Positions 44,907-54,076 of a DNA stretch of 64,000 bases are shown here, piece by piece. The DNA lies in the NCBI GenBank assembly GCA_009360885.1, contig SPEL01000004.1, positions 62,001 through 126,000 of the forward strand. The letters are read 5' to 3'. Below the pieces are notes generated by a model. The model did no database searches, was not told the origin of the DNA, and worked only from the letters and a program-made list of their open reading frames with translations. Position 1 is the stretch's first letter, and every line of letters begins with the position of its first letter. A program made the translations under genes and the position numbers. This DNA is from Sphingobium sp. Lineage in GTDB: Bacteria > Pseudomonadota > Alphaproteobacteria > Sphingomonadales > Sphingomonadaceae.

Positions 44907-46664
44907 TCACCGACGACGGCCCTTATCAGGCTGGGTTGCCAGCCATGCCTGATAACGGTCAATCGCATCTGACTGGCGCAATATCTTTGCATGGGGGTCC
45001 AGCACCACTGCGGCGGCGGCAGGCACCGCCATAGTGCCGGTTCCATCCGCCATCGGCACTGTGGTTTCCTTGCCATCCACCCGCACATCCACCGGCATGG
45101 GGAAAGGCAGATTATCCGGCGTCACCCAGCTCAGTTTCAGCACATCGCCTTCTCTGTGGCTTTCCAGACGCGGCACCGCAGCCTGATACAGATAGATATT
45201 GAAGAACCAGTCATAATTCTTCCCCGTCACCTGATTGACGGTTTCCATAAAGCCTTTGCTGGTGCCAAATTGCGGCTGAAAATTACCCGGCTTTGGATCA
45301 GGCCGACCATAAGTGACGCGGCGAATAACCTCGAAAAAGGCGGTATCACCGATCAAGTTCCGCAAGCTGTGCATCACCCAGCTACCCTTGGTGTATATAT
45401 CACCACGCGGGCCGGTGGGGTCAGCATACACCCATTTTTCTGACCGTTCTGCGCCGCTCACCAATGGCTTTTCATTCTTAATAGAGGCCCGCTGCGCCTT
45501 TAGCAGCGACAGAAAATCCATATCTCCATTCAGATATTCGCCCAACAAGGGCTGCATATAAGAGCCAATCCCCTCATGCAGCCACAGGTCATCATAATTG
45601 GCATTCGATAGCTGATTAGCGAACCATTCATGGCTGAACTCGTGATGCATCAACGGATCAAAGCCATAGATCGTCTTGGTATAATCGATGCTATACCCAT
45701 TGAGTGTCTGGTTTTCGAGGCCCGAAAAAGGCACCCTTATCACGCCCATTTTCCCATCCGCCCATGGGTAAGGCCCAATGCGTGCTTCGAAAAATTCCAG
45801 TGCTATCGGGAACTCCCGAAATAATTCTGCGGCTTTCTGTTCTTCGCCGGGCAGATAGTAAAAGCGCATCGGAATGATATTGCCGAAACGGCTCTTATAA
45901 TCGCCCTCCATCACCTTATAAGGGCCAACATTGAGGACGATGCCATAGGTATGGGGGCTGCGCGCCCGCCAATTCCATGTTGTCCATTGGCCATCCTTGC
46001 TGTCGGTCTGGCCCATGAACCGGCCATTACCCGGTGCCATCAACCCTTTCGGCACGGTATAATGTTCATCCACCCATGCCGCCTTACGGGTAGGATGGTC
46101 GATACAGGGGAAGAGCATGTCACACCCACCACCCCATAAAGACGTATCAATCCATGGGTCGCCAGCGGGCGTCTTCATCCATGTGGTGCCGCCTTCCCAT
46201 GGCGGCCTTTTGGCGATGGGCGGCGTGCCAGAATAGACGATGCGCACCTTATGGACGGCATCTTTCGCCCATGCTTTGTTTAACCGGACACGCAATTGCC
46301 CATCGGGGTTGGTATAATCGCTGGCAGGAACCTTGCGGCCATCAAGATAAATGCCAGCGACCGTGAATTTCGGGTAGAAATCCAGAATGAGCACCGGAAT
46401 GGAGGCCGTCGCACGCAGGGTCAGTACTGCATCGCCTTCTATGCTTTGTTCATCAGGAAACGCTTTGAGAGACAGGTCGAGATGCTCGAAGGACAATGCC
46501 ATTTGCTCGGCGGGGCGCACCCCGCCTTGCTGACGCGTCAATTCGCTGATCTCAACCGCTCCGGCCTTTGCCATAGGGGGGGTGGCCGCCCCTCCTTGTG
46601 CGAGGGCAGGCACAGCTATGCCAAAACATAATGCCGCACCTGTAAGCCACCTGTTCACCCCCAT
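44907..46664 (-). CDS. Exported M1-family metallopeptidase
   Basis: A 585-residue zinc aminopeptidase with a signal peptide (residues 1-22, ending PALAQ). The active site is intact: HHEFSHEWFANQLS near residue 342 (HExxH) and LWLHEGIGSYM about 18 residues later (third ligand Glu). The GxMEN-like segment is FSGLENQTLNGY near 312. The C-terminal part is shorter than in PepN. It should trim N-terminal residues from peptides in the periplasm. It lies 55 bases after the large TonB receptor gene and just before the cyclophilin gene. Confidence 0.92.
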   Translation of the reverse strand: MGVNRWLTGAALCFGIAVPALAQGGAATPPMAKAGAVEISELTRQQGGVRPAEQMALSFEHLDLSLKAFPDEQSIEGDAVLTLRATASIPVLILDFYPKFTVAGIYLDGRKVPASDYTNPDGQLRVRLNKAWAKDAVHKVRIVYSGTPPIAKRPPWEGGTTWMKTPAGDPWIDTSLWGGGCDMLFPCIDHPTRKAAWVDEHYTVPKGLMAPGNGRFMGQTDSKDGQWTTWNWRARSPHTYGIVLNVGPYKVMEGDYKSRFGNIIPMRFYYLPGEEQKAAELFREFPIALEFFEARIGPYPWADGKMGVIRVPFSGLENQTLNGYSIDYTKTIYGFDPLMHHEFSHEWFANQLSNANYDDLWLHEGIGSYMQPLLGEYLNGDMDFLSLLKAQRASIKNEKPLVSGAERSEKWVYADPTGPRGDIYTKGSWVMHSLRNLIGDTAFFEVIRRVTYGRPDPKPGNFQPQFGTSKGFMETVNQVTGKNYDWFFNIYLYQAAVPRLESHREGDVLKLSWVTPDNLPFPMPVDVRVDGKETTVPMADGTGTMAVPAAAAVVLDPHAKILRQSDAIDRYQAWLATQPDKGRRR

Positions 46665-46719
46665 GGGTTGCTCCTTTTCATTACATCAATAATCTGTTCA
46701 GGACGGAAGCCCGCCCGGA

Positions 46720-49401
46720 TCAGAAGCCCTTTTCAACCCGTAGCGAGAAATAGCGCCCGCGGGAGTTGAAGGTCATGGAGTCAAAGCCATTTTGATAATT
46801 GCCTTCGAGGAAAGGCGGCATCCGGTCAGTCAGATTTTCTACCGCGAGGGTGAATTTCATCTTTTCATCCTCAAGGTTGTAGACCAGTGCCAGATCATGC
46901 TGGAGATAGGATTTGGCGCGTGGATAAGCGCCATCGGTCATGAACGATGCCAAATTCGTGACCGGCCCGACATAACGCGCTGCATAAGACGCAGAGAAAC
47001 CACCCAGCGCCCATGTTACCCGGCCATTGCCCCGCCAATGCGCGAGGGTCCCCAAATTGGTCGTATAGCTGTCAATCTGCTCAATCGGGGCAGTGCTGGC
47101 CGACAGTGGCAACTTATAGCTGTCCATATAAGTTACATCCGCACGGAAATTGAGCGAACCCCAGGATGCTTTGGGGGTGGTATATTCCGCCCCGAAATCA
47201 ATCCCCTTAATCGTCAGGCTCAGCAAATTGTCACGCAGCGCAGACAATTCCAGAATTGAATTGTCGGGATTACGGGTCACGTTATTTTCAAACCCAAGGC
47301 CCGCTGCATTCTGCGCCAGAATGAAGTTGGCATCCGCCGTGCCGATGATGTTGCTCTTCTTGATCCTGTAGAAATCAACCGTCAACGCGAGGCGGGGCAC
47401 GAAAGAAGGCGTCCAGACTGCGCCGACTGTCAGGTTCTTCGCCTTTTCAGGCTTCAGGTCAGGGTTGGCACCGCTAACCACAAAGGCACCCGTGGTGGTC
47501 GGGGAACGCATGCCATGACACCCCGGATAAGAGGCATAGGCATCCGTTTGGCACGGATCCACAACCGGGCGATAGCCCCGCGTTTGCGAGCTATTTGCCT
47601 CGGTGAAGGTGGGCGCACGGAAGCCTGTGCCCCATGACCCACGCAGCAACAAGTCACGATAAGGCCGCCACTTAATGCCCAGTTTTGGATTTGTCGTGTT
47701 ACCAAATTGGTTATAATGAGAGAAACGAACCGCCCCCTCTACATCCAGACTATAGAAGAAAGGAACATCCTTCAGAACAGGAATGGATGTTTCCGCATAC
47801 ACTTCGCTCACCTTACGCGTCGGCGGGGAGAAGGGAAGCTGCTGCGTATCATAATCAGGGGCATTGTCCTGCGTCTGAGAGAAGCTTTCGGTGCGATATT
47901 CACCGCCCAAGGCGATGTTCACATCCCCGGCAGGCAGGGCAAACAAAGTACCCGAAATATTGCCCACAAAGGACTTCATTTCAGCACTGATATCGCGCCA
48001 GTTATCCGCCGACACAGCATTAATCATTTCCTGCGTGATGGTGCCCGCCGGACCAAACAGGTTAATGGGTATGCAGGTTGGATCGCTGTTGCAATCATCG
48101 CTCGCCGCATGGGCAATACGCGCACGGACGATACCGCGCCCCAGATCAGACTTTTGATCGAGCTTCTGGTAATTACCCGACACATCCCAGCGCCAGTTGC
48201 TGCCGATTTCACCTTCCAGACCCGCAACGATACGATAGGTTTTGGAATCGACATTATTAAGGCGTGCCGCACCCGACCCTTGCTCGATGATGGTGCGATA
48301 GACCGTCAGCTCCGACCCGAAAGGGTTGTAGATGTTATTGGCACCCACGGTAAGGTTGCCGTCAAAATAATTGGGCGCAAGGAAAGCTGCAGATTTACGG
48401 CGGCTATAGGACGCTTCCACAAAGGCCTTAACGGATGAGGAAAGCTCTTGCTCCCCCGTTAGATAGGCGTTGAACTGTTTGATTTTGGCAGCACTGGATT
48501 CATAATCCCAATAGTTGATGCCATCATTCCCCACCCCATCGGCAGGCGTGAATACATCCGGGAAGAGCGCCTCACGATAGTTGGAGAACAGCGTGGGATC
48601 GCTGGCTCCTTCTTTCAATATATAGAGCTTGCTCGGGTCTGCGCCCGGCGCAGTGATACCACGGAAAGCAGAAGAAGAAATCGGCGCAGAGTCGCGGAAG
48701 TTACGCCCGCCCAGCGCTCGCCAGTCCGCGTCACGGCTGACAGGGCGATCACTAATGACATTGCCGCCAGCCTGACGATAGCTGGCATTGAATACAAAAC
48801 CGCCGGTCTCATATTTCTTGCCGAATGTGCCGCTGAGTTCACGGTTAGGCAGATCACCCCGGCTGGTAATGCCATAGCCCGCCTTCAGCAGCAGACCATC
48901 ATAGGATTTGCGGGTGATGATATTGACCACGCCTGCAATCGCATCAGAGCCGTAAACAGCAGACGCACCATCTTGCAGCACTTCCATGCGTTCAACCGCT
49001 TCGAACGGAACACTGTTGAGGTCAACTGTGCCGCCTGCCGTATTCGGCAAAACCCGGCGACCATTGATAAGGACGAGAGTGTTCACGGCGCTCAGCCCGC
49101 GTAAGGCCACATTGGCCGAGCCGTCATTGCCACGACCTGCGCTGTCGGATGCAGATGCCGATGCGACGGGAAGGTCACGGAGCAATTCACCGACGCTCTG
49201 CGCGCCTGTGGCGTCAATTTCCGTGCGATCAAGCACGGTTACAGGTGCAGCCGCCGTCAAATCCGTACTGGGCAGACGCGACCCGGTAACGATGATAGTA
49301 TTATCGCCGCCTTCGGACGTACCCTGCGCATGGGCCTGCGCGCTCCATATCATGGGCGCGCTTGCCGTAAGCAACAGAATCCTTCTGGTTACTTTCTTCA
49401 T
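46720..49401 (-). CDS. Large TonB-dependent receptor
   Basis: An 893-residue outer-membrane receptor of the oar-like/peptide or glycan type. Signal peptide residues 1-26 (ending AQAHAQ). TonB box candidate DNTIIVTGSRLP near 33. The plug shows APVTVLDRTEIDATGAQSVG, DLPVASAS and VLQDGASAVYGSDAIAGVVN near 135, and the C-terminus RYFSLRVEKGF ends in Phe. The start at 49401 is supported by the signal peptide and AAGGA. Its operon partners M1 peptidase and cyclophilin point to peptide uptake. Confidence 0.92.
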   Translation of the reverse strand: MKKVTRRILLLTASAPMIWSAQAHAQGTSEGGDNTIIVTGSRLPSTDLTAAAPVTVLDRTEIDATGAQSVGELLRDLPVASASASDSAGRGNDGSANVALRGLSAVNTLVLINGRRVLPNTAGGTVDLNSVPFEAVERMEVLQDGASAVYGSDAIAGVVNIITRKSYDGLLLKAGYGITSRGDLPNRELSGTFGKKYETGGFVFNASYRQAGGNVISDRPVSRDADWRALGGRNFRDSAPISSSAFRGITAPGADPSKLYILKEGASDPTLFSNYREALFPDVFTPADGVGNDGINYWDYESSAAKIKQFNAYLTGEQELSSSVKAFVEASYSRRKSAAFLAPNYFDGNLTVGANNIYNPFGSELTVYRTIIEQGSGAARLNNVDSKTYRIVAGLEGEIGSNWRWDVSGNYQKLDQKSDLGRGIVRARIAHAASDDCNSDPTCIPINLFGPAGTITQEMINAVSADNWRDISAEMKSFVGNISGTLFALPAGDVNIALGGEYRTESFSQTQDNAPDYDTQQLPFSPPTRKVSEVYAETSIPVLKDVPFFYSLDVEGAVRFSHYNQFGNTTNPKLGIKWRPYRDLLLRGSWGTGFRAPTFTEANSSQTRGYRPVVDPCQTDAYASYPGCHGMRSPTTTGAFVVSGANPDLKPEKAKNLTVGAVWTPSFVPRLALTVDFYRIKKSNIIGTADANFILAQNAAGLGFENNVTRNPDNSILELSALRDNLLSLTIKGIDFGAEYTTPKASWGSLNFRADVTYMDSYKLPLSASTAPIEQIDSYTTNLGTLAHWRGNGRVTWALGGFSASYAARYVGPVTNLASFMTDGAYPRAKSYLQHDLALVYNLEDEKMKFTLAVENLTDRMPPFLEGNYQNGFDSMTFNSRGRYFSLRVEKGF

Positions 49402-49466
49402 ATCCTTATTCCCCCTGGCTCTGTGTTGATGTCCTTCCTGCTGACGCACAGATTTTTATATATTAT

Positions 49467-49481
49467 GTTATTTTTTATAAC
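49467..49481. promoter_or_regulatory. AT-rich palindrome upstream of TonB receptor gene
   Basis: GTTATTTTTTATAAC, 5-base arms, 66 bases before the receptor start and within the AT-rich gap 49402-49666 that must hold its promoter. Candidate operator only. Confidence 0.3.
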
Positions 49482-49666
49482 GTATACTTTTTACATCAAC
49501 TGTCAAGCGATACAGGCATGAAAGCATTATGTATTATGCCGTGGATGACAGACGGAAAATTTCACCAATACCGTCATATATCCATTTATAATCAATATAT
49601 TATCTTATAATAGTCGCTGCATCACGCTTCGCCATCATCCATCACTTACCATGTACAGAGATCATC

Positions 49667-51349
49667 TCATTTCTCTGCCGTCACCCCATCCGGCACCAAT
49701 TCTGTTTCCAGCAACGTCATCGGTATCATGCCCGCATCATTAAAACGGGCCATGAATTCCTTCAGCACAAAGGGCTTTCCAGACTTAAAGCGGCTCTGCC
49801 CATAATCGGCCAGCAAACGGTCCAGCAGGATTTTGCCGGTAACAGAGCTGGTGCCATAGCCCGGTTGCCGCAAATACAGCAGCTGTTCAAAGGCCGTCAG
49901 ATCATCACTGGCCCCGGCCCAGCCGCGCGGCGTCCATTCGCTATGGAATCGCCCCGCCTGCTCCAGCGTAAAATCATTCGATTGCACATAAAGCGATGCC
50001 AAACCGCGGGCCGCCCGATTGGCCAGCATGATCCACACCAGTTCCCGCGCACGCGGATTGTCATTATATAGCCCGGCATGCATCAGCACCTCTTCGAAGG
50101 CCGTTGCAAAGCCTTCGGAGCGACTCACCCATATATTGGAAAGGGATGGATCACGCCGGATCAGGCTGGCATGGGGTTCTGCCCGCATCCGCGACAGATC
50201 AATCCAATGATAATCATGGCTGAGTAACAGCATTAGTTCCCTATGGGTGACATGCGCGAAGAACAGGCGTTTATCTTCGGGAACGAAGCCACCTAATTGC
50301 GGCTCGATAGATTGACGGAGATAGGGTTTATCGGGGATGATTTCCTGCCCCACCAGAAAATCGACAAACTTGTCCAACCGCTGCCGGGCCATATGGTCAT
50401 AAGCCGCAGCATCCTTCACCGGTTCCAGCACGGGTAGGTTCCGGTTATTATGCTCCTCCAGCAGCAGGGACGCCTGCGCCCGTTCCAGTTCCCGCCGCAG
50501 CAACGTCACCTCATCCTGCCAGCTATAAGGCACCAGCAGAACATTATTGAGATACCAGCTATAATTATCCTTGCCCACGCCCGATGGTCCGGTCTTGGCG
50601 GGGGCCTCGGCCTTTACCCATGCAACAAAGGCCTCACTGGCGGCGCGCGCCTTGGCAATGGCATCACGCAATGGCTTGCCCGCATTGGTCATATCCGCCT
50701 TGCGCTTGCCATCGAGCGAGCTAAGCGTCAGCGTGCCCTGTTCCAACTGAGACAGGGCACGGACCTGCCCTTCTAATTCCCGCACGCTCAGCCGCCATAG
50801 ATCGGCCGCATTGGCATCCTTCAAATTCACCCGTGCCTGATCGAGAAAAGCCGGAATAGCGCCGATTTGCCGCGTCAGCTTTGCCTGATCCGCCGCAGAA
50901 AGCGGAAAGGCATAGGAATAAAGCTGAATTTCCGGGTAAGAGGCCGGGGCCTCGCGCGACGGCACATCGGTCTGATTAGGCCAGATGCTGATATAAAATG
51001 CCGGGTCCCGTGCCCAGGGACGCAACACACGCAGGTTGAAATCAAGACCATTCATCTCGGCCTTAATAAGCCGATAATCCGTCACCTGCTCAACCGGCCA
51101 GCCTTGCACATCAATAGCATCCAGCCGTTGCCGCCAACGGGGCAGTTCTACTGCCTTATGCTGCATCGCGGCAGCGCTATAATCCGGCACATCCTTGTGC
51201 AGCACAGGCCGCTCAAACGCGCGCCATGCCTGAAACAAATCCTCCAGCGCCCCATAGCCAAGGGAAGCCTCAGTCGCTTGCGCGGCGACCGGCCCCAACG
51301 GCATTGTCGTCAGTGCAAACGCATATACCCATTTCCAGCAAGCAACCAT
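49667..51349 (-). CDS. Exported DUF885 family protein
   Basis: A 560-residue protein with a signal peptide (residues 1-24, ending GPVAAQ) matching DUF885, a family of putative metallopeptidases. The conserved SEGFATAFEEVLMHAGLY segment near residue 415 corresponds to the family EGWA motif. The HExxGHH-type zinc motif that usually precedes it is not present as such; the corresponding part reads THRELMLLLSHDYHW. It may be a divergent or inactive member. It lies 21 bases after the S9 peptidase gene and is probably in its operon. Confidence 0.83.
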   Translation of the reverse strand: MVACWKWVYAFALTTMPLGPVAAQATEASLGYGALEDLFQAWRAFERPVLHKDVPDYSAAAMQHKAVELPRWRQRLDAIDVQGWPVEQVTDYRLIKAEMNGLDFNLRVLRPWARDPAFYISIWPNQTDVPSREAPASYPEIQLYSYAFPLSAADQAKLTRQIGAIPAFLDQARVNLKDANAADLWRLSVRELEGQVRALSQLEQGTLTLSSLDGKRKADMTNAGKPLRDAIAKARAASEAFVAWVKAEAPAKTGPSGVGKDNYSWYLNNVLLVPYSWQDEVTLLRRELERAQASLLLEEHNNRNLPVLEPVKDAAAYDHMARQRLDKFVDFLVGQEIIPDKPYLRQSIEPQLGGFVPEDKRLFFAHVTHRELMLLLSHDYHWIDLSRMRAEPHASLIRRDPSLSNIWVSRSEGFATAFEEVLMHAGLYNDNPRARELVWIMLANRAARGLASLYVQSNDFTLEQAGRFHSEWTPRGWAGASDDLTAFEQLLYLRQPGYGTSSVTGKILLDRLLADYGQSRFKSGKPFVLKEFMARFNDAGMIPMTLLETELVPDGVTAEK

Positions 51350-51370
51350 ATTCCCCCCTTATGCCCCTGC

Positions 51371-53689
51371 TTATTTCCCCGAAACTCCCCCGGAAGAACT
51401 GTTCAGCGGCAAATGGTCATGAAGATAATCGGTGATCGTCGTAAAAAGATGGAGGCGCGTCCCCGGTTTTTCACTGATGCCATGCCCTCTTCCGGGGTAA
51501 GACATCATTGAAAAACGCTTATTGAACGCAATCAGCCGATCCACCAATTGTTCAGCATTTTGATAATGGACATTATCATCGCCGGTGCCATGGACGATCA
51601 GCAAATCGCCCTTCAAATTCTGGGCAAAGTTGATCGGTGACCCCTTGAAATAGCCATCGGCATTATCATCAGGCAGCCCCATATAGCGTTCCTGATAAAT
51701 GGCATTGTACAGCAGTTGATCCGCCGGACCTGCAACCGCGATCCCCATCCGGTAGAGATCGGGATAACGGAACATCGCGTTCATCGTCATCGCGCCACCA
51801 CCGCTCCAGCCCCAGACGCCAATGCGCGCCGGGTCGATATAAGGCCGCGCTGCCATCATAGAGCGGAGCGCGCCCGCCTGATCCGCCGAAGCCAGCAGAC
51901 CGATTTGCCGATAAACGCTCTTGCGCCATGCCCGCCCACGCGGGGACGCGGCCCCCCGGCTGTCAATGCTCGTCACCAGATAGCCTTGTTGCGCCAGCAT
52001 CAGGTGCCAGAGATACCGATCCCCACCCCAGCGATCTGCCACAGTCTGGCCCGCTGGTTCAGAATAAACATAGACCAGCATTGGATATTTCTTCGCCGGG
52101 TCAAATGCGGGAGGCTTTATCATCCACGCATCCAGCATGGTCCCGTCACCTGCATCGACCTGAAAAAATTCTGCCTTATTGCGCGCAACGCTGTTCAAGA
52201 AGCGATGCATTGCCTGATTTCCAGTAATGATGCGGGCAGATTTATGATCGGGCAGGCTGACCAGATCCGTCACTGTCGGTGTATCAAAGCGCGAAAAGCT
52301 GTGAAATGCCCATTTCCCGCCCGGCGCAATATCATAATCATGGGTACCGGGCGCATTTTCCGGGGTCAGCCTTTCCATGCGAGGTGCGCCGGACAGGCTC
52401 GCCCTATATAGGTAGCGCTGCGTCACATTATCAGGCGAGGCACTATAGCTGACGGTGCCTGACGCCGGGTCGATATTCTGAACGCTGACGACATCAAAAT
52501 CGCCTGGCGTGCGCAAATCCATGCGCCCGTCCTCACGCGATACGACATAGAGATGCCACCACCCATCGCGCTCACTCAGCCATGTAAAGGCGCGCCCTCC
52601 ATCCAGCCATTGCGGGTCTTCGTTGATGTTGACCCACGCTCTATCTTCATCCGCAAAAAGCAAACGAACGGAACCATCTGCGGCCTTCCCCAACAGAACC
52701 TCATTGCGGTTTTGCAGGCGGTTTTCATGCTGAATCAAGACCTCGTCCGATCCTCCGGCCCAGCTCATGCGCGGCGTGTAATGCTGGCGCGGGTCGCCCT
52801 GCACCGCAAACCATGTCGTGTTGCCACCGGTTGCGGAGATCACGCCCACTTTGACGGCGGAAATAGTGGTTCCAACCTTGGGATAGCGCTGCGGAATGAC
52901 GCGGGAATAGACGCCGTCGGTGTTGGAAATCATCGAAAATGTGCCAACGCCATTAGTGTCAAACCGCCAATAGGCGATGCGTGATGAATCCGGGCTCCAT
53001 GCAAAGGCCTTGCCCAGACCGAATTCTTCCTCATAGGCGACGTCGCTGCGGCCATTGAGGATCATGTCGGAACCATCCGCCGTCAACTGAACCGGCGCTC
53101 CGCCCGCAACCCCCTCAACAAACAGATTGTTCGCCCGGACATAGGCAATTTGCTTTCCATCAGGCGAAAATTCCGCATAGATCAGGCTATCGGATGATGG
53201 CTGACCGGCGGAAAGCTGGCGCAGCCCGCCTTTTTTCAAATCCAGCAGCCAATATTCCCCTAACGGATTATTGCGCCGCGCCATATCCGCCCGCACATAG
53301 AGCATGAGGTGGTTATGGTCCGGCGACCATATATAATCGGTGATTTTCAGAGGAGTAGCGCCTCCCTGAGGCACCATTTTCTGCGCATCTACTAATATGC
53401 TGCGTTTGCCGGACCGCGCATCATAACGCACAATATCAAACCCGTCGGCAAGGCGGGGGGATTTTTCGATGAGCGTATAGGCATCCCCTTCCCCCATCCA
53501 TTTACTGACAGGGTTCGCCTCCATTTTGACGGCCCCGGCACCATAAATGGCCTCCAGCGACAAGGCTTGGCCAGCGGCAATGGCATCGGTCGCGCTATTC
53601 GCCTCTTGAGGCGCTGCAAAAGCCTGAGAAAGTGACAAAGGGGCGCACATCAGCCCCAAAGATGTCACTGCAAGAGTTATGCCGCGCAT
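51371..53689 (-). CDS. Exported dipeptidyl peptidase IV-like S9 peptidase
   Basis: A 772-residue serine peptidase. Signal peptide residues 1-25 (ending SQAFA). An N-terminal beta-propeller (about 60-500) includes the double-Glu site DVAYEEEFGLGKAFAWSPD near 222, which in DPP4 binds the substrate N-terminus. The alpha/beta hydrolase domain has the nucleophile in GVWGWSGGGAM near 625, Asp in HGTGDDNVHYQ near 704 and His in PGRGHGI at about 736. It removes X-Pro-type dipeptides. GGGAGGG lies just before the ATG. Confidence 0.95.
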   Translation of the reverse strand: MRGITLAVTSLGLMCAPLSLSQAFAAPQEANSATDAIAAGQALSLEAIYGAGAVKMEANPVSKWMGEGDAYTLIEKSPRLADGFDIVRYDARSGKRSILVDAQKMVPQGGATPLKITDYIWSPDHNHLMLYVRADMARRNNPLGEYWLLDLKKGGLRQLSAGQPSSDSLIYAEFSPDGKQIAYVRANNLFVEGVAGGAPVQLTADGSDMILNGRSDVAYEEEFGLGKAFAWSPDSSRIAYWRFDTNGVGTFSMISNTDGVYSRVIPQRYPKVGTTISAVKVGVISATGGNTTWFAVQGDPRQHYTPRMSWAGGSDEVLIQHENRLQNRNEVLLGKAADGSVRLLFADEDRAWVNINEDPQWLDGGRAFTWLSERDGWWHLYVVSREDGRMDLRTPGDFDVVSVQNIDPASGTVSYSASPDNVTQRYLYRASLSGAPRMERLTPENAPGTHDYDIAPGGKWAFHSFSRFDTPTVTDLVSLPDHKSARIITGNQAMHRFLNSVARNKAEFFQVDAGDGTMLDAWMIKPPAFDPAKKYPMLVYVYSEPAGQTVADRWGGDRYLWHLMLAQQGYLVTSIDSRGAASPRGRAWRKSVYRQIGLLASADQAGALRSMMAARPYIDPARIGVWGWSGGGAMTMNAMFRYPDLYRMGIAVAGPADQLLYNAIYQERYMGLPDDNADGYFKGSPINFAQNLKGDLLIVHGTGDDNVHYQNAEQLVDRLIAFNKRFSMMSYPGRGHGISEKPGTRLHLFTTITDYLHDHLPLNSSSGGVSGK

Positions 53690-54073
53690 TCGCCCTCCCG
53701 AAGAATAATCGTATATTATATTCTTCTATACAAGGCTAATGTCAACTGCCTGTTGCACTAAGGTCAGGGCCACTTAATTGCGTGGGCCTTGATGGCTCGT
53801 TTGCAAAATGAAATGCGAAGAAAAGCGCATAATATGGGGCCTGCACCCCGGACACATTCTGTTACGGTGCGATTCGGTTGCAAACCGCTACCCATAGGCC
53901 AGACCAGGTTGCCTCAAGTCACAGTCACGAAATTCAATAGCTTAGACCCTAGTGACCCGAATCTGAAGTTCGACTTATTATTGAGCAAGCGTGCAGCGAA
54001 CTTCAGTTTCATCCGGGTCACTATTAACTTTATGATTCTATTGTAGTTTATGGATATGAAATACGCACCGCAC
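53690..54073. other. Intergenic region with operator-like palindrome and two repeat copies
   Basis: No gene is seen. Next to the S9 gene is the palindrome with arms GAAGAATA (53700-53707) and TATTCTTC (53719-53726), overlapping the likely promoter. At 53758-53781 starts a copy of the TAGGGTC family, followed by a GGGGCCTGCACCCC hairpin near 53836. From 53951 comes the third hairpin repeat copy. The two families lie adjacent here, about 320 bases in all. Confidence 0.6.
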
Positions 54074-54076
54074 TTA
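53951..54076. repeat. Dispersed hairpin repeat, copy 3 (inverted relative to copies 1 and 2)
   Basis: Arms at 53951-53972 (AGTGACCCGAATCTGAAGTT, then CG) and 53997-54022 pair to form a long hairpin. The left arm is identical in complement to 137-158 apart from the spacer. The end reads TATGAAATACGCACCGCACTT, matching the outer end of the other copies. The TAA stop of the amidohydrolase gene (54074-54076) is at its edge. Confidence 0.68.
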
